In this document: positions 8,182-15,698 of the stretch, in pieces | How positions within the stretch are numbered: position 1 is the stretch's first letter | How the letters are laid out: every line of letters starts with the position of its first letter | Origin: Verrucomicrobiota bacterium | GTDB taxonomy: Bacteria; Verrucomicrobiota; Verrucomicrobiia; Opitutales; Opitutaceae | Reading direction: 5' to 3' | DNA: 64,000 bases | Assembly (NCBI GenBank): GCA_016721945.1 | Contig: JADKHC010000003.1 | Coordinates: 62,001-126,000 of the forward strand | Notes under the pieces: generated by a model | The model's input: only the letters and a program-made list of their open reading frames with translations | The model's database searches: none | Told to the model about the DNA's origin: nothing | Program-made: the position numbers and the translations under genes

Positions 8182-10143
8182 ATGCCCACTAACGTGTCAG
8201 ATCAAACAATCACCTCAGTTTCCCGAGAGAGTCGTGTGTTCCGGCCATCGGCCGAGTTTCAACGCCAAGCTAACCTTGGGAGTTATGCGGTTTATAAGAA
8301 GATGTATGCGGAGTCTGTCAATAGCCCAGAAACATTCTGGGAGCGTCAGGCCAAAGAACACCTCATCTGGCGCAAGCCGTTTAAGTCGGTTTTAAAGTGG
8401 GAAGAACCGCATGCCAAGTGGTTCGTGGGCGGAAAGTTAAACGTCGCCGAAAACTGCCTCGATCGCCACATGGGCACTCACCGTGAGAACAAGGCTGCAA
8501 TTATTTTTGAAGGCGAACCGGGTGATGTACGCACGATCACTTATAAACAACTGCGCTTCCACGTTTGTCGATTGGCACATGTTTTTGAAAACATGGGCAT
8601 TCAGGCTGGCGACCGCATTGCCATCTACATGCCGATGGTGCCCGAAGCTGTATTCGCGATGCTGGCCTGCGCACGTATTGGCGCCGTGCATACAGTGGTG
8701 TTTGGCGGTTTTAGCCCTGAGGCGCTGAAGGACCGTCTTAACGACTGTAAGGCGCGCATGGTCATCACCGCCGATGGCGGTTGGCGCAGGGGAAAGGTTG
8801 TGGAACTCAAGGCCAATGTCGACAAGGCCGTCGAGGGCGCACCGTCGGTGAATACGGTGCTCGTGCTCAAGCGCTGCGGTAATCCTGTCGAGATGAAACC
8901 GGGTCGCGACGTTTGGTGGAAGGACGCGTGGGAAGGTGCGCCAAATTATCACGAGGCAAAAGCTTTCGATGCGGAACATCCGCTTTATATTCTCTACACG
9001 AGCGGCAGCACAGGGAAACCCAAGGGGGTTTTGCATACGAGCGCTGGTTATTTGCTCGGTTGCAAGATGAGCGCACACTACGTCTTCGATCTTAAAGACA
9101 GCGATCTTTATTGGTGTACGGCCGATATCGGCTGGGTGACCGGGCACAGCTACGTTGTCTATGGTTTGTTCAGCAACGGAGCGACGCTCTTCATGTATGA
9201 GGGCGCACCGAACCATCCTGAACCCGACCGTTTCTGGCGTATGGTGGACCGGCACGGTATCACAATTTTCTATACAGCGCCGACGGCGATTCGGGCGTTT
9301 ATGCGCTGGGGCGACAATCATGTATTGCGGCACCGGTTGACCTCGTTGCGTCTGCTGGGTTCGGTCGGCGAACCGATCAATCCCGAGGCTTGGATGTGGT
9401 ATCATCAGATGATCGGCAAAAAGAAATGCCCGATCGTCGACACTTGGTGGCAGACCGAAACGGGCTCGATCATGATTGCGCCGTTGCCAGGCATCATACC
9501 GACCAAGCCCGGCTCTGGCACGTTGCCGTTTTTTGGGGTGGTTCCGAAGGTTGTAGATGACAACGGCAAGGAAGTGCCACGCAATACTGGCGGTAAACTC
9601 GTGATCACAAAACCCTGGCCGTCCATGCTGCGTACGCTCTGGGGTGACGACGAGCGTTTCAAGAAAGCGTATTTCGGCGAATTTCCCGGAATGTATTTCA
9701 CCGGTGACGGTGCGCGACAGGACAAGGACGGGTATTTCTGGATCGTTGGGCGGATCGATGACGTGCTCAATGTCTCTGGCCACCGGATCGGCACAGCCGA
9801 AATCGAGAGCGCGCTGGTTTCGCATCCATCCGTCGCCGAAGCGGCTGCGGTCGGCAAACCCGACGATCTCAAGGGTCAGGCACTGGTTGTTTTCGTGACG
9901 CTCAAGTCCGGAATCGAACCAAGCGACAAGCTCAAAGAGGAACTGCGCAACCATGTGGGCCACGAGATTGGTTCCATCGCCAAGCCAGATCAGATCCGTT
10001 TCGCGGCCGGTCTGCCGAAGACTCGCAGCGGTAAAATTATGCGGCGCATTCTCAAGGAGATCGCGACGGGCGGTGAAATCAAGGGCGACACGAGCACGCT
10101 CGAAGACTTCACGGTCGTTGCGACTTTGCAGCAGGACGAGTGA
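8182..10143 (+). CDS. acs: Acetyl-coenzyme A synthetase (AMP-forming)
   Basis: The 653-residue protein has the full Acs length. The adenylate-forming P-loop YTSGSTGKPKG, the A5-like box DTWWQTETG, the A7 box TGDGA and the hinge GRIDDVLNVSGHRIGTAEIE are all present. The C-terminal PKTRSGKIMRR carries the catalytic and acetylatable lysine at about residue 618. It converts acetate, ATP and CoA to acetyl-CoA, AMP and PPi through acetyl-AMP, so acetate can be assimilated or recaptured. The ATG at 8182 follows an A-rich stretch. Acs enzymes are often controlled by acetylation of that lysine; no acetyltransferase or deacetylase gene is nearby. Confidence 0.97.
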   Translation: MPTNVSDQTITSVSRESRVFRPSAEFQRQANLGSYAVYKKMYAESVNSPETFWERQAKEHLIWRKPFKSVLKWEEPHAKWFVGGKLNVAENCLDRHMGTHRENKAAIIFEGEPGDVRTITYKQLRFHVCRLAHVFENMGIQAGDRIAIYMPMVPEAVFAMLACARIGAVHTVVFGGFSPEALKDRLNDCKARMVITADGGWRRGKVVELKANVDKAVEGAPSVNTVLVLKRCGNPVEMKPGRDVWWKDAWEGAPNYHEAKAFDAEHPLYILYTSGSTGKPKGVLHTSAGYLLGCKMSAHYVFDLKDSDLYWCTADIGWVTGHSYVVYGLFSNGATLFMYEGAPNHPEPDRFWRMVDRHGITIFYTAPTAIRAFMRWGDNHVLRHRLTSLRLLGSVGEPINPEAWMWYHQMIGKKKCPIVDTWWQTETGSIMIAPLPGIIPTKPGSGTLPFFGVVPKVVDDNGKEVPRNTGGKLVITKPWPSMLRTLWGDDERFKKAYFGEFPGMYFTGDGARQDKDGYFWIVGRIDDVLNVSGHRIGTAEIESALVSHPSVAEAAAVGKPDDLKGQALVVFVTLKSGIEPSDKLKEELRNHVGHEIGSIAKPDQIRFAAGLPKTRSGKIMRRILKEIATGGEIKGDTSTLEDFTVVATLQQDE

Positions 10144-10241
10144 GCGGTCGCTAAGTCGGAACGTTCGGGGCAACTTTACAATAGCAGGCGAGGGCCGCTG
10201 TTGTTGTTGCCTCGTGCGAAAAGTTTTGGAGCGTTGACGGC

Positions 10242-11477
10242 GTGTTTTTACGACGCTGCACCTTCATCTTCTTCGCTGTGTTGCTCGGCGGTCTGCTCAA
10301 GGCCGGGGACGCAAAGCCTGCCCGGCCTGCGCCGCTTTTGCTGATCTCGCTGGACGGCTTTCGCAGCGATTACTGTGAGCTCTACCCAGAGCAAACACCT
10401 AATCTCCGCCGACTCAGAGAGGGTGGAGCCTCGTTGCGCGCGCTGATACCGGCGTTTCCGACAAATACGTTTCCGAATCACTACTCCATCGTCACGGGTC
10501 TGCGTCCGGCGCGCCACGGCATTATTAACAACCACTTCTTTGACCCAAGCACGGGGCGTTTTTTTCACTCAAACCAACCGGCATCGAACCGCGAAGCGCA
10601 GTGGTGGGGAGGCGAACCGATCTGGATCACTGCGCGACGGCAGGGTAGGGCGAGCGCTTGCTATTTCTGGCCAGGGTCTGAGGTGGCGATCGGCGGATTT
10701 AGACCGAACTATTGGAAGCCCTACGATTACTCCGTGCCTTTTGAGCAACGCCTGGCCGAACTCATCGGCTGGTTGAAGCTCTCGCCGGAGCAGCAGCCTG
10801 CGGTGATCACGTTTTACCTCGAAGAAACGAACTCTATTGGCCACACCAACGGTCCGGGGTCGGCCGAGCTTGGCCAGACCGTCGCGCGCCTCGATTCGCA
10901 GATCGGCGCAATCCTCAAACAAGCTGCAGATGCCGGCATACCGCTCAACCTTGTCGTCGTCTCCGATCACGGGATGGCTCCACGTCGCCGCGACCAAGTT
11001 GTGGTCCTCGACGATTACATCGATCTCGCCGCAGTGCAGGTCGATTTCGAAGGTCCAGTTGTCGGCCTGCGGCCTCATGATGGCGACGTCTCCGCGCTGT
11101 TAGCGAAACTCGCTAAGCTGCCGCCTCAAGCTCGTGCGCTGCGCAATGAAGATTTACCCAAGCACTTCGCTATGACCGACAACCCACGTGTGCCGCCAAT
11201 ATGGATCCTTGCCGACGAGGGTTGGCGGGTTGAGCGACGCAGCCAGTACGACAGCACGCGCGATCGTTATGTTAAAGGCGAACATGGCTACGACCCGATG
11301 GTCGCGACGATGCAGGGCGTTCTCATTGTCCACGGTCCGGCGTTCCGAACCGACGGCGCGTGTATTGAACCTACCGAGAACATCCATATCTACAATCTGC
11401 TCTGTGCGGCTGCCGGTCTAAGCCCTGCGCCCAACGATGGTGACGAGCGCTTGGTGCGTGCATTCCTTGTGCATTAA
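10242..11477 (+). CDS. Secreted nucleotide pyrophosphatase/phosphodiesterase (NPP, alkaline phosphatase superfamily) with a zinc-ligand substitution
   Basis: A GTG start gives 411 residues with an N-terminal hydrophobic signal ending near GLLKAGDA, so export is expected. Family landmarks are the first metal Asp in LISLDGFRSDY (D38), the nucleophile Thr76 in FPTNTFPNHYSIVTGLRP, VVVSDHGMAP (Asp-His pair) and the last His in GEHGYDP. In the remaining metal site the family has E-E-P-D-x-x-G-H. Here it reads EETNSIGH, with Asn197 in place of the Asp, while His201 is kept. NPP enzymes hydrolyse phosphodiester or pyrophosphate bonds of nucleotides or lipids with two zinc ions. The gene starts 98 bases after acs on the same strand. 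Confidence 0.9.
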   Translation: MFLRRCTFIFFAVLLGGLLKAGDAKPARPAPLLLISLDGFRSDYCELYPEQTPNLRRLREGGASLRALIPAFPTNTFPNHYSIVTGLRPARHGIINNHFFDPSTGRFFHSNQPASNREAQWWGGEPIWITARRQGRASACYFWPGSEVAIGGFRPNYWKPYDYSVPFEQRLAELIGWLKLSPEQQPAVITFYLEETNSIGHTNGPGSAELGQTVARLDSQIGAILKQAADAGIPLNLVVVSDHGMAPRRRDQVVVLDDYIDLAAVQVDFEGPVVGLRPHDGDVSALLAKLAKLPPQARALRNEDLPKHFAMTDNPRVPPIWILADEGWRVERRSQYDSTRDRYVKGEHGYDPMVATMQGVLIVHGPAFRTDGACIEPTENIHIYNLLCAAAGLSPAPNDGDERLVRAFLVH

Positions 11478-11658
11478 CGAATCGCGCCACACTGCGCGTG
11501 GGCATCCACCACGGTCCCGGAAAATTCCCGAAATTCGCTCCTTAGGCTTGCTGTCCGCCACTCAGCTAATAAGGTCAACACCCCAAGCGATGCGGATTCA
11601 CAGGCCACCCCGCCTGCTTCATCGCTCAACCTCAAACTGTCACGCGAAGGAGTATGAG

Positions 11659-11961
11659 ATGAAAACGAAAGCGGAGCGATTCATCGACAACGTTCAGAGC
11701 GCGCTGATTAGAAGTAAGCGTACGATCACATTATCACCGGCAGCTGCGGCGATGTGGTCTTTGTTGAGAGAACTCGAACAAGCCTCACATGCGGCCGTCT
11801 ATATCCCCGAGACGCTGTCTGCCGAGGAAGCCGCAGATCAATTCGTACGATTCTTATACGAAGACGATGCTGCCGCTCCTGATCCCGATGATGCTCCGCA
11901 TTGGCTGCGCACCTACGTGATTGCCGAACTCGAGATGTCGTGTCCCGAACATCAATCCTGA
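11659..11961 (+). CDS. Small hypothetical protein (100 aa)
   Basis: The start is set at ATG 11659 because GAAGGAG (11646-11652) is well spaced upstream; the frame is open further upstream but without coding character. The product starts MKTKAERFIDNVQSAL, then a helical segment TLSPAAAAMWSLLRELEQAS, and ends in an acidic tail containing EDDAAAPDPDDAP. It has no signal peptide or membrane helix. A strong terminator directly follows, so it appears to be its own transcription unit. I do not recognise the family; a small regulatory or adaptor protein is possible. Confidence 0.65.
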   Translation: MKTKAERFIDNVQSALIRSKRTITLSPAAAAMWSLLRELEQASHAAVYIPETLSAEEAADQFVRFLYEDDAAAPDPDDAPHWLRTYVIAELEMSCPEHQS

Positions 11962-11985
11962 TTGAACAATCCAGCGTATTTCCAA

Positions 11986-12018
11986 GCCTCCGACGTTTTT
12001 CCGTCGGAGGCTTTTTTT
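11986..12018 (+). terminator. Strong Rho-independent terminator after the 100-aa gene
   Basis: A perfect 10-bp GC-rich stem, gcctccgacg (11986-11995) against cgtcggaggc (12002-12011), closes a 6-base loop. It is followed at once by seven T residues (12012-12018). Confidence 0.93.
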
Positions 12019-12102
12019 GCGGCGAAACTTTCGCGATTCGGTCGGAATGAAAAATGAACCTTTCCCTCGGCCCCAAAATTTGGCGAAGATGTGCGTATTC
12101 TC

Positions 12103-13197
12103 ATGAAAGTCCCGTTTCTCGATCTCTCGCTGCAACACAAGTCCATCCGCGAACAGGCGCTCGCCGCCCTGACTGCGACGTATGATGCCAATCGTTTTTG
12201 CCTCGGCAAGGACGTGGAGGATTTCGAGAAAAACTTCGCTTCCACTCTCGGCTATCCGCGTGCACTTGGCTTCAATAGTGGCACCTCGCCGCTTCACATC
12301 GCCTGCATGATCGCAGGCTTCGGCCCGGGCGACGAAGTCATCGTCCCGCCGTTTACGTTTATCTCCTCCGCGTGGGGCATTAGTTACGTGCGCGCCACGC
12401 CGAAATTCGTCGATATCGAGGCCGACACGCTCAACCTCGACCCGGTCAAACTCGAAGCCGCGATCACACCGCGCACCAAGGGCATTGTCGTTGTTCACTT
12501 GTTCGGTCAACCGGCCCGAATGGACGAAATCATGGCCATCGCCAAAAAGCATAACCTCTTCGTCATCGAAGACTGTGCGCAGGCAGTCGGCGCGAAGTAC
12601 AAAGGCACGCCCGTCGGCCTGCTTGGCGATGTCGGCACGTTTAGCTTTTATCCGACCAAGAATCTCGGCGGTTGCGGCGAAGGCGGTGCGCTGACTTCGC
12701 GTCGCGATGACGTATTCACTAAATCCCGACACATCCGCGTGCATGGCTCCGACCGTCGTTATTACCACGATATCGTTGGCGGTAATTTCCGCATGGACGG
12801 TTTTCAGGGCGCGCTGCTCAACGTAAAGCTTCCGCACCTCGCCAGCTGGACCGCGCGCCGTCAGGAGATCGCCCAGCGCTACCTCGCCGGGCTCAAGCTT
12901 ACCGACGCCATCCTGCCCGCGCAGGTTGGTTACGGACAGAGTGTCTACCATCAGTTTACGATCCGTCATCCGCGCCGTGATGCGTTGCGCGAACACCTCA
13001 CGAAGCACGAGGTCGGCACCGATTTGATTTACCCCGTACCGTTGCACCAACAGAAATGTTACGCTGAACTAGGCTACGCCACCGGCTCGCTACCTGTCGC
13101 AGAAAAAGCCTGCGCCACCTGCGTGAGCTTGCCGATTTTCCCGGAACTAACCGACGCGCAAGTTGACCATGTGATCGCCTCGGTGAATCAATTCTGA
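12103..13197 (+). CDS. DegT/DnrJ/EryC1/StrS-family PLP aminotransferase
   Basis: The ATG at 12103 gives MKVPFLDLSLQH, the normal family N-terminus; a GTG at 12091 is less likely. The product is 364 residues. The Schiff-base lysine is Lys186 in FYPTKNLGG, preceded by the cofactor Asp in VIEDCAQAVG. The family makes amino-sugars by transferring an amino group from glutamate to a nucleotide-linked keto-sugar, feeding lipopolysaccharide or other surface glycans. No sugar dehydratase or glycosyltransferase is adjacent, so the exact sugar cannot be told. trpF follows after 83 bases that include a copy of a dispersed repeat. Confidence 0.93.
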   Translation: MKVPFLDLSLQHKSIREQALAALTATYDANRFCLGKDVEDFEKNFASTLGYPRALGFNSGTSPLHIACMIAGFGPGDEVIVPPFTFISSAWGISYVRATPKFVDIEADTLNLDPVKLEAAITPRTKGIVVVHLFGQPARMDEIMAIAKKHNLFVIEDCAQAVGAKYKGTPVGLLGDVGTFSFYPTKNLGGCGEGGALTSRRDDVFTKSRHIRVHGSDRRYYHDIVGGNFRMDGFQGALLNVKLPHLASWTARRQEIAQRYLAGLKLTDAILPAQVGYGQSVYHQFTIRHPRRDALREHLTKHEVGTDLIYPVPLHQQKCYAELGYATGSLPVAEKACATCVSLPIFPELTDAQVDHVIASVNQF

Positions 13198-13200
13198 GCG

Positions 13201-13230
13201 CACAGGAGGAAACGGTGTTAACGGAGAACA
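13201..13230. repeat. Copy of a dispersed ACAGGAG-nnn-CGGAG repeat
   Basis: The segment acaggaggaaacggtg (13202-13217) followed by ttaacggagaac matches elements at 55281-55310 and 57301-57330 and, on the other strand, 55171-55190. It lies between the aminotransferase gene and trpF. Confidence 0.55.
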
Positions 13231-13280
13231 CCCTCATTTCCGCTGTGTCCTCAGTTCTCTCCAGTTAAAAAATAGAATCT

Positions 13281-13952
13281 ATGATCAACGGTGTACGCTT
13301 CAAAGTTTGCGGACTCACATCCCTGGCGGATGCGGCTGCAGCCGATGCGTGCGGCGCGGATTATCTTGGGTTCATTTTCTATCAAAAATCGCCGCGTTAC
13401 ATTTCGCTCGAATCGTACCACGCGATGTCGGCGCACCTGCCCCACAAACCACGGGTTGCGGTCACGGTTGAACCCACGACCGAGGAAATTATTCGACTGA
13501 AAGCCGAGGGCTTCGACTTCTTCCAGTTCCATTTCCCGCACGACACCGAGCTGTCGCGGGTTGAGCACTGGTCGGAGTTGATCACGCCAAACAAGCTCTG
13601 GCTCGCGCCACGCGTACCTCCCGGCGAACACCTGGAGCCCGCAATGCTCGCGCTCGCGAATACCTTTCTCTACGACACGTATCGAGCCGGCACCTACGGC
13701 GGCACAGGACAGGCGGGTGATTGGACGCGTTACAAGCAGCTGCAAAAAGACCACCCACGCATCAACTGGATTCTCGCCGGCGGCCTGACGCCGGAGAACG
13801 CAGTCGCCGCGTTGACCGAAACCGGAGCCAGAACCATCGACGTCAATAGCGGCGTCGAAAGCGTTCCAGGCATCAAGAGCGCAGAAAAACTGAAACGCCT
13901 CGCCCAAGTCCTGAGCACCTACAAAGGCGCGCTGAGTCGCTCGCCGTTCTAA
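13281..13952 (+). CDS. trpF: Phosphoribosylanthranilate isomerase
   Basis: The 223-residue protein has the TrpF hallmarks: catalytic Cys10 in FKVCGLT, the general-acid Asp in FLYDTYRAGTYGGTGQ, and the phosphate-binding loops LAGGLTPENA and DVNSGVESVPGIKS. It performs the Amadori rearrangement of N-(5-phosphoribosyl)anthranilate to CdRP in tryptophan synthesis. The gene stands apart from other trp genes in this window. The middle of the protein (EPTTEEIIRLKAEGFDFFQFH) fits the expected barrel strands. Its stop is 31 bases from the end of the convergent fecR-like gene. Confidence 0.95.
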   Translation: MINGVRFKVCGLTSLADAAAADACGADYLGFIFYQKSPRYISLESYHAMSAHLPHKPRVAVTVEPTTEEIIRLKAEGFDFFQFHFPHDTELSRVEHWSELITPNKLWLAPRVPPGEHLEPAMLALANTFLYDTYRAGTYGGTGQAGDWTRYKQLQKDHPRINWILAGGLTPENAVAALTETGARTIDVNSGVESVPGIKSAEKLKRLAQVLSTYKGALSRSPF

Positions 13953-13983
13953 AGCGACGAACAGCTTTAGTAAGGATCTAGGG

Positions 13984-14961
13984 CTAATCGTGTCTTTTAG
14001 TTGGTTCGGCGGCAGTGATTCTTAGGACGTCACCCGATTGGTGGGAGACGTTAACGGGGAGGATGCTTTCAATCGATTCGAGTAGGCCGTCGAGGTCGTC
14101 GAGACTGTAGCGGCCACCAAGGCGAAGATCGACGACTCGGGGATCAATGGTGATCGTGCGCGCATGGTAGGCGGCGAAGTGATTGAGCGCTTCGCCGAGC
14201 GGAGTGTCGTTGAACACAACCTGTCCCTGTCGCCAAGCAATCACGTCTTGAGCGGCACCTTCGGGCAAGGTTCGAATGACGAGAGTCTTGTCGCTGAGTA
14301 CTGCTTGCAGGCCGGGCGTCATGGGACGTTCATTAGTCGCATCGCCCGAGGAGCGGATGCGGACGGTGCCTTCGATCACGGTCACTTCGGTGGTGGAGGT
14401 AGTGGAGGCTCGTACGTTAAAAACAGTCCCGGTGACGCGTACCGAACCAGTTGATGTCTCCACCAGAAATGGACGTTTGGCATCCTTGGCAACGGTGAAT
14501 AACGCTTCGCCGCTGACGAGATGCACGCGGCGTTCTTTGCGGGTGAAATCTACGATGAGCTCGGTGCGGGCGTTGAGGTCGACTTTCGAACCGTCGTCGA
14601 GCGTGGCCACATGACGTTCGGCCGTTTTGGTCGCGAGATCGAGCGAGCGATTGGAGAGAACGGTAAATGTGAGCGCGATCGCTGCGGCGGCGGTGAGTGT
14701 TGCAGCGATGATGCGGTTGCGGATGCGTGAAGTTTTTCGTTGTTGAACGACGGTTTCGGCGGCGGCGGTGAGACGTGCCTCGATGTGGGTATCGAGCTGG
14801 GCCGAGAGTTCGCGGTATTGGGCGAACACGCGTTGGTGTTCGGGTTTGGCGTTGAGCCAGGCGGAAAACGCAGTTTTGTCGCTAGGGCTTAGTTCGCCAC
14901 CGTCGAAACGTGCCGCCCAATGGGACGCTTCTTCGTCGATAGGATTCGAAGGCGTTTTCAT
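13984..14961 (-). CDS. FecR-family anti-sigma factor / regulator
   Basis: The start is placed at ATG 14961 (MKTPSNPIDEEASHWAARF); an upstream in-frame start at 15027 would run into the palindromic repeat. The product is about 325 residues. It has an N-terminal DUF4880-like anti-sigma segment with the A-x-x-W-x-x-R/L pattern, one membrane helix (about residues 80-100), a periplasmic FecR domain (GEALFTVAKD, VTGTVFNVRA) and a C-terminal STN-like segment (FNDTPLGEALNHFA). It should hold the neighbouring sigma factor at the inner membrane and relay a signal from the TonB receptor. It is the last gene of a receptor-sigma-FecR set. Confidence 0.92.
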   Translation of the reverse strand: MKTPSNPIDEEASHWAARFDGGELSPSDKTAFSAWLNAKPEHQRVFAQYRELSAQLDTHIEARLTAAAETVVQQRKTSRIRNRIIAATLTAAAAIALTFTVLSNRSLDLATKTAERHVATLDDGSKVDLNARTELIVDFTRKERRVHLVSGEALFTVAKDAKRPFLVETSTGSVRVTGTVFNVRASTTSTTEVTVIEGTVRIRSSGDATNERPMTPGLQAVLSDKTLVIRTLPEGAAQDVIAWRQGQVVFNDTPLGEALNHFAAYHARTITIDPRVVDLRLGGRYSLDDLDGLLESIESILPVNVSHQSGDVLRITAAEPTKRHD

Positions 14962-14993
14962 AGGCTTATAATTGTGTGTTGAGCAGTCAGCGG

Positions 14994-15046
14994 GTAGGGC
15001 GGATGGTCCCTCATCCGCCGAGGGCAATGCGGAGCATTGCCCCTAC
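14994..15046. repeat. Cloverleaf-like palindromic repeat between the sigma and fecR-like genes
   Basis: Outer arms gtaggg (14994-14999) and ccctac (15041-15046) enclose two hairpins: ggcggatg/catccgcc (14998-15005 and 15012-15019, loop gtccct) and gggcaatg/cattgccc (15022-15029 and 15035-15042). It lies inside the presumed operon and may affect fecR-like expression. Confidence 0.75.
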
Positions 15047-15110
15047 CTTCGGACTTTCTGAAAAAGCCTGAACTTTCACGGGTTTTGCTATTGCGATAAA
15101 GTTTCATGAG

Positions 15111-15677
15111 TTAACGCGCAGCGGCTTCGCCGTCGGCCTCTGAGTGGTTCTTGCAGTTGTTTTGGGAAGGGTCTTGCAGCGCGGCGCGGAGCAGACGAAG
15201 CGCGCGGGCGTGTTGTTTTTCCACGGTGCTGATGGCGATGCCGAGAGTCGTGGCGATTTCGGCGTGGGTAAGTTGTTCGACCTTGCGCAAGAGGAGAACT
15301 TGGCGGCAACCGGCGGGCAGGCGAGCGATGGCGGCCTCCAACCGCAACCATTCCTCACGCGCCATGACGAGGTGCTCTACGCCGGGCGTGGTCGCGGGCG
15401 TGAATTCTATGATATTGGAAAGATCAGTGTTTTGAACGGGTGCGATCTGGCGGCGTTTGATTTGATTGAGCGCAAGATGCCGTGCCGTGGTGAAGAGAAA
15501 CGCCTCGGGGCGATCAGGCCACTTTGTATCCATCGCTTTATAAACGCGGGCATAGGCATCGTGCGCGATATCCTGCGCGTCGTCGTGGCTTCCGAGCAGA
15601 CGTGCGAGATAGCGTCGTAACGGCGTGATAGTCGCGGCGTAAAGGACTGGGAAGTGCGCTCGACGTTTCTTAGGCAT
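15111..15677 (-). CDS. ECF RNA polymerase sigma factor, FecI type
   Basis: The 188-residue protein has region 2 (DDAQDIAHDAYARVYKA, then FLFTTARHLALNQIKRR) and region 4 (LPAGCRQVLLLRKVEQLTHAEIATTLGIAISTVEKQ, a helix-turn-helix). These are typical of iron-transport-type ECF sigma factors. The C-terminal tail is longer than usual and Asn/Glu-rich. It begins 21 bases after the TonB receptor stop and precedes the FecR-like gene, so the three are probably cotranscribed. It should direct RNA polymerase to the receptor operon when FecR releases or activates it. Confidence 0.93.
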   Translation of the reverse strand: MPKKRRAHFPVLYAATITPLRRYLARLLGSHDDAQDIAHDAYARVYKAMDTKWPDRPEAFLFTTARHLALNQIKRRQIAPVQNTDLSNIIEFTPATTPGVEHLVMAREEWLRLEAAIARLPAGCRQVLLLRKVEQLTHAEIATTLGIAISTVEKQHARALRLLRAALQDPSQNNCKNHSEADGEAAAR

Positions 15678-15698
15678 TAAGCAAGGTTCGGTTAGCCA

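Noticed and set aside
8437..10173. 578-codon open frame on the minus strand opposite acs
   Set aside because: It is antisense to a full-length acs with all motifs; open antisense frames are common in GC-rich DNA and the translation has no domain.
11854..13050. 398-codon minus-strand frame opposite the DegT aminotransferase gene
   Set aside because: It covers a clear aminotransferase gene and runs through a strong terminator; the product is low-information.
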